Shown piece by piece: positions 1-8,499 of a stretch of 38,387 bases of DNA. This DNA is from an uncultured Bacteroidales bacterium. Its GTDB lineage: Bacteria > Bacteroidota > Bacteroidia > Bacteroidales > Muribaculaceae. The notes under the pieces are model-generated. The model saw only the letters and a list, made by a program, of their open reading frames with translations, made no database searches and was not told where the DNA came from. A program made the position numbers and the translations under genes. Positions within the stretch are counted from its first letter, which is position 1; every line of letters begins with the position of its first letter. Location of the stretch: NCBI GenBank assembly GCA_947072905.1, contig CAMTKF010000024.1:1-38387 (forward strand). Reading direction: 5' to 3'.

Positions 1-76
1 AAACTCCCTCATCCTCACGACATAATCGCTCAACTACTGACCGCCCTGTCGTTAACATTTGTTATTAAACAAGCTC

Positions 77-841
77 TTAGATTTTGAACAGCTTGCGGGC
101 GTTGATCGTGGTGGTAGTGTCGACTGTTGCAAAGGGTATCTCCATCGACTGAGCTATATGTGCTGCTATGTGTGGTATGAACGCGCTCTCGTTGCGTTTG
201 CCCCTGTGGGGCACGGGTGCCAGGTAGGGCGAATCTGTTTCAAGCAGGATTCTGTCTATACCAATTGCCGGCAGGACGTCGCGCAATTTTGAATTCTTGA
301 AAGTCACTATGCCGTTGATACCGAAGTAAAAATCGCCAAGTTCCCTTATACGGTCGACATCGGCTTCAGTGCCGCCAAATGAGTGGAAAACTGCCTGTAC
401 GCCCGGATAATCTTTCAGTACCTCAAGCACCTCGTCGAGTCCCTCGCGGCAGTGGATTATCAAGGGAAGACCAAGTTCAACGGCTTTTGCGGCCTGAAGT
501 GAAAATGCCAGCATCTGTGCATCGCGGTATGTCTTATCCCAATACAAGTCAATTCCTACCTCGCCAATAGCCACATAGCTGTTGCCGGAGCCGATGATTT
601 CAAAGATACGGTCGAGATTATCTTTCCATTTATCATCAATTTCGGTAGGATGCAGCCCCATGGCACATGAAATTTGGTGGGGGAAGGCAGCTGCCAGTCG
701 CGTCATGGGTTCTACAGTCGTGAGGTCTACGTTAGGAAAAACAAGATGTTCCACGCCTGCATCCAAGGCGCGTTTTACTGCAGAGGCTTCTCCGTCCTCC
801 TCAAATTCAGGTAAATAAAGATGTGTATGGGTATCAATCAT
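77..841 (-). CDS. tatD: TatD family metal-dependent hydrolase (DNase)
   Basis: A cytoplasmic TIM-barrel metallohydrolase of the TatD family; characterised members act as 3'-5' exonucleases or DNases. The family metal ligands are visible: an N-terminal DTHTHLYL motif, GEVGIDLYWD, IIHCRE, VFHSFGG and the C-terminal ETDSPYLAP. I start the protein at the ATG directly before IDTHTHL (254 residues), because an upstream in-frame extension runs into a terminator-like hairpin and does not belong to the family fold. It is the last gene of a minus-strand series after pta, ackA and the polyprenyl synthase. A hairpin separates it from the last of these, so it may be expressed at a lower level or from its own promoter. 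The family assignment is secure; the exact substrate is not visible. Confidence 0.93.
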   Translation of the reverse strand: MIDTHTHLYLPEFEEDGEASAVKRALDAGVEHLVFPNVDLTTVEPMTRLAAAFPHQISCAMGLHPTEIDDKWKDNLDRIFEIIGSGNSYVAIGEVGIDLYWDKTYRDAQMLAFSLQAAKAVELGLPLIIHCREGLDEVLEVLKDYPGVQAVFHSFGGTEADVDRIRELGDFYFGINGIVTFKNSKLRDVLPAIGIDRILLETDSPYLAPVPHRGKRNESAFIPHIAAHIAQSMEIPFATVDTTTTINARKLFKI

Positions 842-854
842 AATTCTATAAAAA

Positions 855-884
855 TACACTCGTGAGTAGAAAATCACGAGTGTA
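855..884 (-). terminator. Hairpin between the polyprenyl synthase gene and tatD
   Basis: An 11-bp perfect stem (TACACTCGTGA with TCACGAGTGTA) around an 8-nt loop. On the minus strand it is followed directly by ATTTTTAT, the form of an intrinsic terminator. It starts 14 bases before the tatD ATG, so it would end or attenuate the upstream transcript just before tatD. Confidence 0.7.
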
Positions 885-901
885 AATAAGTCTGATTTTT
901 A

Positions 902-1861
902 TCAAGAATTTCTGTGACTCAGTTTTTTAGCAAGGGCTATAAACCAGTCGCGGTCATCTTCTGAAATATGAGCTTCGGATATCGCTGCGACCGCCTCGTT
1001 GTAATAGTCCTGAATCAGCAAGTCGCAACGTTCAGAGAGGTTAAGGCGGCGATAAATATCGGTGACAGTTTTTACGAGTTCTTCCCTGCCGGGGTTGTCT
1101 GACAAAGCGGCGGCCATGTCGGCCGGAGCTTCGTTCAGAGCGTTTATGAAGAGCCAAGTCTTTTTGCGGTTTACAATGTCACCTCCTATGCGTTTGCCGA
1201 ATACTGCGGGGTCGCCGAAGGTGTCGAGCCAGTCGTCGCGCAGCTGGAAAGCGAGACCCAGGGCCTTGGCGTAGCGGTAGAACGCATTGACAGTCTCTCG
1301 GTCGGCTCCGGCAACTATAGCACCAAGACTGATTGAGCCGCAGAGCAGGGCCGAGGTCTTGAGGAAAATCATGCGCAGATACTCGTCAACCGTCACATTG
1401 TCGTCGCTCTCAAATTCCATATCGAGCTGCTGACCTATGTAGACTTCCTGAGCTGTATCGTTGAAGCAATCGAGTACGGGGCGCAGCTTCTCGTCGTCGC
1501 ACATCATAACGCGGGCAGTAGCCATGGTGAGCAATGCGTCGCCCGACAATATGGCCTGTACATCGCCCCACTTGGCATATACCGTGGGACGACCGCGGCG
1601 AGTGTCTGAGCGGTCCATAACGTCATCGTGTATCAGAGTGAAGTTATGGAACATCTCAATGGCAATTGCCTGGTCGAGCGCTTTCAACGGATCACCGCAT
1701 ACAGCCTGGCATGCAGCAAGACACAGCGCGGGGCGCAGACGCTTGCCTCCCGAGCTTAATGTGTAATCTACAGGAGTATACAACCCTCCGCACTCGCCGG
1801 GGTATTTTATATCGGCGAGTGCACGGGCTGTGATATCAGACAGATGTTGCAGGTCTATCAT
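902..1861 (-). CDS. Polyprenyl diphosphate synthase (trans-isoprenyl transferase)
   Basis: Condenses isopentenyl diphosphate with allylic diphosphates to make prenyl chains for quinones or lipid carriers; cytoplasmic. The all-alpha isoprenyl synthase family is clear from GGKRLRPAL, the first aspartate-rich motif in LIHDDVMD with RRGRPT after it, and the second motif LRDDWLD followed by GDIVNRKKTW. Length is 319 residues, normal for the family. A phenylalanine five residues before the first DDxxD suggests a short product (C15 or C20), but chain length cannot be fixed from sequence alone, so I give no symbol. The start ATG overlaps the ackA stop by four bases (ATGA), which indicates translational coupling in a pta-ackA-synthase operon. 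Confidence 0.9.
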   Translation of the reverse strand: MIDLQHLSDITARALADIKYPGECGGLYTPVDYTLSSGGKRLRPALCLAACQAVCGDPLKALDQAIAIEMFHNFTLIHDDVMDRSDTRRGRPTVYAKWGDVQAILSGDALLTMATARVMMCDDEKLRPVLDCFNDTAQEVYIGQQLDMEFESDDNVTVDEYLRMIFLKTSALLCGSISLGAIVAGADRETVNAFYRYAKALGLAFQLRDDWLDTFGDPAVFGKRIGGDIVNRKKTWLFINALNEAPADMAAALSDNPGREELVKTVTDIYRRLNLSERCDLLIQDYYNEAVAAISEAHISEDDRDWFIALAKKLSHRNS

Positions 1862-3054
1862 TTCTTGCTTACGATAGCTTCTGTGTCGCGGGCGATCATG
1901 AGCTCTTCGTCAGTGGGAATGACGCACACCTTGACCTTTGAAGCCGGGGTAGAGATTACTGTTTCCTCACCGCGTACTTTGTTGGCTTCGGCGTCGATTT
2001 CAACACCCATGAATGCCAGGGGTGCGCATACGTTGGCGCGGAGACCGGTCTGGTTTTCGCCTACACCACCTGTGAATACGATGATGTCAACACCACCCAT
2101 CTCGGCTGCGTATGCACCGATGTACTTGGTGATGCGCTGTTCGTACATGTCAAGGCCGAGTTTGGCGATTTCGTCGCCGGCGTTTACGGCCGATTCGATT
2201 TCGCGCATGTCGCTCTTGCCGGCGATGCCGAGCATACCGCTTTCCTTGTTGATGATCTTCTGGAGCTGTTCGGCGGTAAGGTTGTGCTTGAGCATAAGGA
2301 AGGTGAGCGCACCTGGGTCAACGTCGCCCACACGGGTACCCATCATAAGGCCTTCGGTGGGAGTGAGGCCCATAGAAGTGTCTACGCTCTTGCCGAATTC
2401 AACGGCTGTGATAGAGCCGCCGTTGCCCACATGGCAGGTGATGATGCGCTGGGTCTTGATGTCAACACCGAGGAATTCGCACACACGCTGTGATACGTAG
2501 CGGTGGCTGGTGCCGTGGAAGCCGTAGCGGCGTACGCCGTCTTCCTTATAGAACTTGTAGGGAAGGGCATACATGAACGACTTGGCGGGCATGGTCTGGT
2601 GGAATGCTGTGTCAAACACGCCTACCTGGGGTACATCGGGCATCAGGGCTGTGATGGCTTCGATACCGGTCATGTTGGCGGGATTGTGCAGGGGAGCCAG
2701 GTCGTAGCACTGACGTATCATGTCTTTAACCTCGTCGGTGATGAGAACGCTCTCGGTGAACTTTTCAGCGCCGTGTACCACGCGGTGGCCTACTGCGTCG
2801 ATTTCGGCATAGCTATTGATGCAGCCTTCGTTGGGGTCGGTGAGCATGTTGAGGATAGCCTTGATAGAGCCTTGGTGGTCAGTCTTGCCAAGTTCGAGAA
2901 TGGCTTTTGAACCGTCGTTGCGTTTGTATTTGAGGAATCCGTCGGGAAGACCGATTTTTTCAACGCCGCCTTCGGCCATTGTGTTGCCAGAAGTGGTGTC
3001 GATGAGCTTATATTTTACCGAGCTGCTGCCCGAGTTGATTACAAGTATTTTCAT
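1858..3054 (-). CDS. ackA: Acetate kinase
   Basis: Converts acetyl phosphate and ADP to acetate and ATP, the ATP-yielding last step of acetate fermentation; cytoplasmic, ASKHA fold. Visible family signatures are the N-terminal VINSGSSSVKYKL, the VVHGAEKF segment, HNPANMTGI, the catalytic-region FDTAFHQTMP, YGFHGTSHRYV, HVGNGGSI and VFTGGVGEN near the C terminus. The 398 residues match the usual length. The gene lies 12 bases after pta, so the two steps from acetyl-CoA to acetate are transcribed together, and its stop overlaps the next start. Confidence 0.97.
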   Translation of the reverse strand: MKILVINSGSSSVKYKLIDTTSGNTMAEGGVEKIGLPDGFLKYKRNDGSKAILELGKTDHQGSIKAILNMLTDPNEGCINSYAEIDAVGHRVVHGAEKFTESVLITDEVKDMIRQCYDLAPLHNPANMTGIEAITALMPDVPQVGVFDTAFHQTMPAKSFMYALPYKFYKEDGVRRYGFHGTSHRYVSQRVCEFLGVDIKTQRIITCHVGNGGSITAVEFGKSVDTSMGLTPTEGLMMGTRVGDVDPGALTFLMLKHNLTAEQLQKIINKESGMLGIAGKSDMREIESAVNAGDEIAKLGLDMYEQRITKYIGAYAAEMGGVDIIVFTGGVGENQTGLRANVCAPLAFMGVEIDAEANKVRGEETVISTPASKVKVCVIPTDEELMIARDTEAIVSKK

Positions 3055-3066
3055 GATTATAGAAGT

Positions 3067-4080
3067 TTATTGTTGCTTGGCACCGATAGCCTGGCAGCAT
3101 GTGAGGATGATGGTTTTATAGATGTCTTCGGGGAAGCAACCGCGTGAGAGGTCGCTGACAGGAGCTGCAAGACCCTGGAGGATGGGACCGATAGCTTCAG
3201 CTCCGCCTATGCGCTGTACCAGCTTGTAGGCGATGTTTCCTACTTCGAGCGAGGGGAATACGAGCACGTTGGCCTGGCCGCTGAGCAGTCCGTCGGGAGC
3301 TTTCTTGTGGGCTACAGAGGGAACGAGGGCTGCGTCGGCCTGAAGTTCGCCGTCGAGGATGAGAGTGGGGTCGAGCTTATGAGCCAGCTCTGTGGCGCGG
3401 ATAACCTTGTCAACGCGTTCGTGCTTGGCAGAACCCTTGGTAGAGAACGACAGCATGGCCACTTTGGGAGTGATGTCGGCAAGGTCGCGGGCAGTCTGGG
3501 CTGCGCACACTGCAATCTGAGCAAGTTCTTCGGCAGTGGGGTCGGGCACTACGGCACAGTCGGCAAATACGAGAACGCCGTTGTCGCCGTAGGGAAGGCC
3601 TTCGGGCAGCAGCATGAGGAAAGCACCCGAAACAACGTTGATACCGGGGCGGGTCTTGATTACCTGGAAAGCGGCGCGGAGCACGTTGCCGGTAGTGTTT
3701 TGCGCACCGGCTACTTCACCGTCGGCATCGCCGGCCTTTACCATAAGGCAACCCAGGAAGAGGGGATTGGCTGTGGTGAGGCGAGCCTGTTCTTCGGTCA
3801 TGCCCTTATGTTTGCGCAGGTTGTAGAGCAGGGGGGCATAGCGGTCGATGATGTGGTTGTCGTTGGGGTCGGCGATGGTGGCTTTGGAAATGTTGTGAAG
3901 CTCCATTTCAATAGCCATACGCTTGATTTCTTCGGGGTTACCGATAAGGATGATGTCGGCGATTTCTTCAGCGAGAATCATGTCGGCGGCCTTGAGGGTG
4001 CGCGATTCTGTTCCTTCGGGAAGCACGATGCGCTGGCGGTTAGCCTTGGCTTTCTTGGTAAGTTGGTCGAATAATTTCAT
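3067..4080 (-). CDS. pta: Phosphate acetyltransferase
   Basis: Transfers the acetyl group of acetyl-CoA to phosphate, giving acetyl phosphate for acetate kinase. This is the compact 337-residue Pta type without the N-terminal regulatory domain found in enterobacteria. Family landmarks are RIVLPEGTESRTLKAA at the N terminus, the AQNTTGNVLRAAFQVIKT segment, MLSFSTKGSAKH and a C-terminal GPILQGLAAPVSDLSRGC. It is the first gene of the minus-strand operon. A TAAATTTG box (4154 to 4147 on the minus strand) lies about 67 bases upstream and is the likely promoter. Confidence 0.97.
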   Translation of the reverse strand: MKLFDQLTKKAKANRQRIVLPEGTESRTLKAADMILAEEIADIILIGNPEEIKRMAIEMELHNISKATIADPNDNHIIDRYAPLLYNLRKHKGMTEEQARLTTANPLFLGCLMVKAGDADGEVAGAQNTTGNVLRAAFQVIKTRPGINVVSGAFLMLLPEGLPYGDNGVLVFADCAVVPDPTAEELAQIAVCAAQTARDLADITPKVAMLSFSTKGSAKHERVDKVIRATELAHKLDPTLILDGELQADAALVPSVAHKKAPDGLLSGQANVLVFPSLEVGNIAYKLVQRIGGAEAIGPILQGLAAPVSDLSRGCFPEDIYKTIILTCCQAIGAKQQ

Positions 4081-4146
4081 GACTTAGGTCAATGTATTTT
4101 AGTTGGTTTTGGTTTTCATGATTGATTGAGGCGAGATATTATACCG

Positions 4147-4154
4147 CAAATTTA
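4147..4154 (-). promoter_or_regulatory. Candidate promoter -7 box for pta-ackA
   Basis: TAAATTTG on the minus strand fits the Bacteroidetes TAnnTTTG box. No clear TTTG is seen at the -33 distance, so this is a tentative call. Confidence 0.45.
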
Positions 4155-4178
4155 CAAAATTTATTTATGTTTTTTATG

Positions 4179-4186
4179 TAAATTTG
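4179..4186 (+). promoter_or_regulatory. Candidate promoter -7 box for the ZIP transporter gene
   Basis: TAAATTTG lies 23 bases before the chosen ATG at 4210 and fits TAnnTTTG. It also argues that the upstream in-frame extension (from 4126) is not translated. Confidence 0.5.
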
Positions 4187-4209
4187 TACATAAATTGTTG
4201 TATAAATAT

Positions 4210-4953
4210 ATGAAAGAATTAATATATAGCTCGTTGATGCTGGGTGTAGCTTCGATTGCAGGCTCGGCAATAGGATTTATAGTTAAGAAGATACCACATC
4301 GTCTTAACGACATATTTTTAGGTTATTGCGCAGGTATGATGCTTGCTGCGGCCATTGTTTGTCTGGCAATTCCGGCTGTTGAATCAGCCGGTGATGGTAA
4401 TTTGTGGCAGGTGGCTGCAGGTATAATCGCCGGCGCGGTGTTTATCAGTATGCTCGACCGCCTCACCCCTCACCTGCACAACCTTACGGGGCTTGATGCG
4501 GAGGAGCATCGCTCCAATGCGTCGCTCAACCGCGTGCTGCTGTTTGTGATAGCCATAGCGCTGCACAAGCTGCCCGAGGGTATGGCTACCGGTGTGGCCT
4601 TTGACGGTTCTTCAGCGGCAAATGCCGAGACTCTGTCGCTCTCTATAGCATTGCAGAATATACCTGAGGGCATGGTGATAATAACCCCGCTGCTTGTGGC
4701 CGGTGTTAAGCAATGGAGGGCCATGGTGGTGGCTCTGTTTGTGGCCGGACTCGAAATGGCCGGAGTATTCTTGGGATACTGGATAGGATCGCTGGCAGGA
4801 ATACTGCTGCCGGCGCTGATGGGTATGGCTGCAGGTGCCATGCTGTATGTGATATCTGATGAAATGATTCCGGAGACACATGCCCACGGCTATCAGAAGG
4901 CGGCTACATTTGCCTTGATAGCGGGATTTGTGACACTGCTGTTTCTTGAGTGA
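4210..4953 (+). CDS. ZIP family metal transporter
   Basis: An inner-membrane divalent metal (zinc or iron) importer of the ZIP family. About eight hydrophobic segments are visible in 247 residues. The two metal-binding transmembrane motifs are HKLPEGMATGVAF and IALQNIPEGM, with a histidine-bearing loop (LTPHLHNL) between transmembrane segments 3 and 4 and an EMIPETHAHG segment near the C terminus. I chose the ATG at 4210 because it starts directly before the first membrane helix and lies just after a promoter box. It is divergent from pta and converges on the DUF4421 gene with a 13-base gap. The metal specificity is not visible. Confidence 0.9.
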   Translation: MKELIYSSLMLGVASIAGSAIGFIVKKIPHRLNDIFLGYCAGMMLAAAIVCLAIPAVESAGDGNLWQVAAGIIAGAVFISMLDRLTPHLHNLTGLDAEEHRSNASLNRVLLFVIAIALHKLPEGMATGVAFDGSSAANAETLSLSIALQNIPEGMVIITPLLVAGVKQWRAMVVALFVAGLEMAGVFLGYWIGSLAGILLPALMGMAAGAMLYVISDEMIPETHAHGYQKAATFALIAGFVTLLFLE

Positions 4954-4966
4954 TGGCACTCTTAGA

Positions 4967-6013
4967 TTACCACAGATTGAAGCGGTAGCCTACTGCGGCC
5001 GATAATGAGATGTTGGCACCGACAAACATTGTTTTTCGTTCTGATACCAGTGAGATGTCGGCTTTGCCCACCACGCCTATGAACCAATGGTCGTGGTTCC
5101 ACACGGCTGAGGCTTTTATGCGGTCGTACAGCGAGAAGGTTGTCTTTTCGGTTTCGCTGTTTATGTATCCCTTCCTCACACCTATAGTGGGGGAGAAGCT
5201 GCCGCATACTATCCAGTTGCGCCCTACGACCCAGTTGTAGCCATATCCTACGCGCAGGCCGTAATTATGCGTTTTTACCTTGTAATGATAGTTAGGCCAA
5301 TAGTCGGGGAGCAGGCTCAGCATGTCTTCGTTGAGTGAGGAAAAGTCGAAGTCGTAATCCTGTGCATAGATCGAAATACCTGCATAGAGCGATCCTTGGC
5401 TTCGGCGTTGTATCTTACTGAAATTAAATGCCGCGGCCTGCGAATACTTCTTGTGGTTGAAAAAGTAATACGCATCGATACCCCATGAGCCTATCTTGAT
5501 TCCGTCGAAGGGTATATTGAGGTTGGTGAAAGGCCCGAAGCGTTTGAGTTTTGTACCCACATCGTTGTTCTCCCAATACATCTCCACCCCCAGCAGGCTG
5601 CAGTCGAAGCCGAATCGGTAGCGGCTTCGCGCATGTTTGACTCCGCCAAACAGATTGCTGATGTTGATATCGTATCCGACTGACACTGCCAGATATGTGG
5701 CGTATGCACCTATCGAAGTAGACGGGTCGGACTGTAAGTCTACTTTATGATTGCCCGGAAGTGAGAAATAATACTTGTCGAGCCACGAGTCGGTAGTGAT
5801 TTTTACATTGAACTTGGTGCCGGTGCCCACCACGTAGAGCGAGTCGTATGAATTGAAAAATTTATCGCCCCAACGGTAAGTATTTATGCAGAAACGGGGA
5901 AATTTGCCCCACTCGGCTATGGAGTCGAGATTGAGCGATAAAGCCTTTGCCTGAGGTACGATAAACAACCCCAGGAAAACGAATAAAATCACTTTTAGAA
6001 GCTTGTTTTTCAA
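4967..6013 (-). CDS. DUF4421 family exported protein, TTG start proposed
   Basis: A protein of the Bacteroidetes DUF4421 family, of unknown function and probably in the outer membrane or periplasm. The mature part is rich in aromatic, strand-like segments ending in aromatic residues (for example NISLSAAVGYRFNLW at the C terminus), as in beta-barrel proteins. The signal peptide (KNKLLKVILFVFLG...PQAKA) begins directly after a TTG codon at 6013, and no ATG lies nearby in frame. The next upstream ATGs are beyond a good TAACTTTG promoter box, so I propose the TTG start (348 residues). The longer reading to 6454 would run antisense through the promoter and start of the divergent gene. The start is less certain than the gene. 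Confidence 0.75.
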   Translation of the reverse strand: MKNKLLKVILFVFLGLFIVPQAKALSLNLDSIAEWGKFPRFCINTYRWGDKFFNSYDSLYVVGTGTKFNVKITTDSWLDKYYFSLPGNHKVDLQSDPSTSIGAYATYLAVSVGYDINISNLFGGVKHARSRYRFGFDCSLLGVEMYWENNDVGTKLKRFGPFTNLNIPFDGIKIGSWGIDAYYFFNHKKYSQAAAFNFSKIQRRSQGSLYAGISIYAQDYDFDFSSLNEDMLSLLPDYWPNYHYKVKTHNYGLRVGYGYNWVVGRNWIVCGSFSPTIGVRKGYINSETEKTTFSLYDRIKASAVWNHDHWFIGVVGKADISLVSERKTMFVGANISLSAAVGYRFNLW

Positions 6014-6034
6014 TTCTGCTAAATTTTCAGTCTG

Positions 6035-6061
6035 CAAAGTTACAATTTTTTTTGTATTCAA
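6035..6061 (-). promoter_or_regulatory. Promoter for the DUF4421 gene
   Basis: TAACTTTG on the minus strand (6042 to 6035), with a TTG 16 bases upstream. It overlaps the divergent promoter of the GHL10 gene, so the two may compete for RNA polymerase. Confidence 0.6.
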
Positions 6062-6082
6062 TTGTTGATTTTTGTAACTTCG
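6051..6082 (+). promoter_or_regulatory. Promoter for the GHL10 gene
   Basis: TTTG at 6051-6054, a 20-base spacer, then TAACTTCG at 6075-6082, a near-perfect Bacteroidetes promoter. The ATG at 6104 follows 21 bases later. Confidence 0.75.
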
Positions 6083-6103
6083 CATTACAAACCATTTCAG
6101 ACG

Positions 6104-7567
6104 ATGAAAAAAACACATATAGTTATACTTCTGATACTCAGTTGCGTTATCAGTGCCTTTGGTCTTAATCCGAAAAGAGAATTTCGCGGAGCGTGGCTCC
6201 ATACTGTCTTTCAAGATCAATATAAACGACAAAATGAACAACAAAACAAGGCATATCTGTGCGCCCAGCTCGACAGTCTGCAGGCGGCCGGATGCAACGC
6301 CGTGATATTTCAGGTAAGGCCCCAGGCCGATGCTTTCTACCCGAGCGAGCTTGAACCGTGGAGCCGTTTCATAAGCGATAACGGACGCAATCCGGGGTGG
6401 GATCCCTTGCAGTTCATGATAGATCAGACCCATGCCCGCGGCATGGAACTGCACGCATGGCTCAACCCTTACCGTGTGACCTCCAATTCAAAGCAGGTGC
6501 TTCCCAAGAGCCATATCTACCATAAGCATCCCGAATGGTTTGTGAAGTACGACGGCAAACTGTACTTTGACCCAGGAATGCCCGGAAGCATTGATTTCAT
6601 CACCAAGGTGGTGAAGGATATCGTGGGTCGATATGATATAGACGGTATACATTTTGACGACTATTTCTATCCGTATCCGGTCAAAGGTAAGGAATTTCCC
6701 GACGGCAAGTCTTATGCACGCTATGGAAAGGGCAAGAACCGCAACGACTGGCGCCGGGAGAATGTTGATAAACTTATAGAAACTCTGCATAAAGAAATCA
6801 AGGCCGCCAAGCCTTGGGTGATATTCGGAGTAAGCCCGTTCGGAATATGGCGCAACAAGTCTTCAGACTCAAGAGGCTCTGAAACCAACGGCCTGCAAAA
6901 TTATGATGCCTTGTATGCCGACGTGCTGCTGTGGGTGGAAAAAGGCTGGGTTGACTACCTTATGCCTCAGCTCTACTGGGACCTTGAACACAAGGCCGCA
7001 TCGTACCTTACACTGGTTGACTGGTGGAACCGCAATGCCGGTGGCCGACATCTTTATATAGGCCAGGATGTGGACCGCACCATGAAATTCGCCGATATAG
7101 GCTATTCAACCGAGAAGTCGCAGCTTCGCCACAAAATCAACCTCACACGCAATGCCGACAATATACAAGGCAACTGCTGGTGGCCCGGCTATCTTATAAC
7201 CAAAAATACAGCCGGGGTGGCAGATTCTCTGAAAATAGATTTTCAAGCTACAATATCGCTTGTTCCCGAATATCCGTGGATAAGTTCCAAGCGGCCTGCC
7301 AAGGTGAAAGGGCTTAAGAAAACAGGCGATAAATTGATATGGAACAAACCGAAGATTCATTCCAAGGCTGATGATGTTGTGAAATTTGTGGTTTACAGAT
7401 TTGAACCGGGCGAGGAGATAGATCTTGAAAATACCGAGGCTATAGAGTCGGTGACTCCGAATAACGAATTTATCACAGAATATCCGGGTGTATATGTGGT
7501 GACTGCTCTGAGCCGTGTGAATTGTGAGTCTGAGCCTACATCGCCCATATTTATAAATGACTTTTGA
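6104..7567 (+). CDS. Exported glycosidase-like protein, GHL10 (DUF187) family
   Basis: A secreted TIM-barrel protein of the glycosyl-hydrolase-like 10 family (related to Bacillus YngK). A signal peptide (KKTHIVILLILSCVISAFG) precedes REFRGAWLHTVF, the usual start of the domain. Further landmarks are GCNAVIFQVRPQADAFY, GMELHAWLNPYR, the putative active-site stretch DGIHFDDYFYPYP and VDYLMPQLYWD. The last 100 or so residues look like a small beta domain (fibronectin-like). It runs directly into a GT2 gene with a two-base gap, and a polysaccharide flippase follows on the other strand, which fits a role in envelope glycan processing. The substrate is unknown. The start ATG was chosen for the signal peptide and the promoter position. 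Confidence 0.88.
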   Translation: MKKTHIVILLILSCVISAFGLNPKREFRGAWLHTVFQDQYKRQNEQQNKAYLCAQLDSLQAAGCNAVIFQVRPQADAFYPSELEPWSRFISDNGRNPGWDPLQFMIDQTHARGMELHAWLNPYRVTSNSKQVLPKSHIYHKHPEWFVKYDGKLYFDPGMPGSIDFITKVVKDIVGRYDIDGIHFDDYFYPYPVKGKEFPDGKSYARYGKGKNRNDWRRENVDKLIETLHKEIKAAKPWVIFGVSPFGIWRNKSSDSRGSETNGLQNYDALYADVLLWVEKGWVDYLMPQLYWDLEHKAASYLTLVDWWNRNAGGRHLYIGQDVDRTMKFADIGYSTEKSQLRHKINLTRNADNIQGNCWWPGYLITKNTAGVADSLKIDFQATISLVPEYPWISSKRPAKVKGLKKTGDKLIWNKPKIHSKADDVVKFVVYRFEPGEEIDLENTEAIESVTPNNEFITEYPGVYVVTALSRVNCESEPTSPIFINDF

Positions 7568-7569
7568 TA

Positions 7570-8499
7570 ATGGTTAGCATCGTCGTTCCTGTATATAATG
7601 CAGCGAAATATCTCGAAGAGTGTATCGCAAGTGTATTTTCCCAATCGTTTGATGACTGGGAACTGATACTTGTTGACGACGGCTCTTCTGACGGAAGTAG
7701 CCTGATTATAGACAGGATGGCAGAAGCAGACCCGCGTGTCAAGGCTATCCATCGCGCTAACGGAGGTATGTCGGCTGCAAGAAATACGGGGATAGCTGCC
7801 GCCCGCGGAGAATTTATGTACTTTCTTGATGCTGACGACGTTCTGCATCCTGATGCTCTTAAATTGCTTATGAAGGCGTTTGAGAATGAGGGTGTAGGCC
7901 TGGCCATAGGTGGTGCTGTGATTGGAAAATCGTGCCGGTTCAAAAAATCAAACGGATGCGATTTTATTATAATGAGTCCTGAAGACGCTATTGCCGACAG
8001 CCTTTATCAAAAGAATATACTCCATGCACCATGGGGAAAAATATACAGGAGGGAACTCATGGATAAGGTTGGCTTTACCGACGGACTGTGCTATGAAGAC
8101 CTCGACTTCTTCTATCGCTACTGTCTGCTGTGCGATAAGGTGGCTTATACCCCTATAAGCTTGTATTTCTACCGTCAGCATGCCGAAAGTGTGATGCATG
8201 TGTGGAAACCACGCAGGCTCGATGTGCTCGCTGTAGTAGATGATATTGAGCGTTATATGGAGCTGAATCATCCGTCGCTGGCCGGGGCAGCCCGCGACAG
8301 AAAGCTGAGTGCCAATTTCAATATTTTTCTGCTTGCCACCCGCCACGGTCAAGCAGATGTGGCCGCACGGTGCTGGAATGTGGTTAGGAAATACAGATAT
8401 GCTTCGTTGACCGACAGGAATGTGCGGGTAAAGAACAAGCTGGGCATATTGCTGTCATACTTGGGACGGCGTATTTTCAGCGCATTAGCTTTGAGATAA
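7570..8499 (+). CDS. Family 2 glycosyltransferase
   Basis: A GT-A fold transferase that adds a sugar from a nucleotide-sugar donor to a growing glycan at the inner face of the membrane. The N terminus has VSIVVPVYNAAKYLEECI, then ELILVDDGSSDGS and the metal-binding FLDADD motif; a downstream CYEDLDFFYR segment carries the ED typical of GT2 enzymes acting on glycans. The 309-residue protein has no membrane helix. It follows the GHL10 stop by two bases, so the two are co-translated. Its 3' end overlaps the converging flippase gene by 23 bases. Donor and acceptor sugars are not predictable. Confidence 0.9.
   Translation: MVSIVVPVYNAAKYLEECIASVFSQSFDDWELILVDDGSSDGSSLIIDRMAEADPRVKAIHRANGGMSAARNTGIAAARGEFMYFLDADDVLHPDALKLLMKAFENEGVGLAIGGAVIGKSCRFKKSNGCDFIIMSPEDAIADSLYQKNILHAPWGKIYRRELMDKVGFTDGLCYEDLDFFYRYCLLCDKVAYTPISLYFYRQHAESVMHVWKPRRLDVLAVVDDIERYMELNHPSLAGAARDRKLSANFNIFLLATRHGQADVAARCWNVVRKYRYASLTDRNVRVKNKLGILLSYLGRRIFSALALR

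Noticed and set aside
1-76. Sequence before the tatD stop codon
   Set aside because: Too short and without a recognisable gene, hairpin or RNA; nothing can be supported.
3307-4074. A 255-codon plus-strand frame opposite pta
   Set aside because: It is the antisense frame of a highly conserved gene with strong codon bias; its composition (Gly, Val, His rich) is typical of such shadows.
6014-6454. Upstream extension of the DUF4421 protein by about 147 residues
   Set aside because: It would run antisense through the GHL10 signal peptide and both promoters, and place the signal peptide in the middle of the protein.
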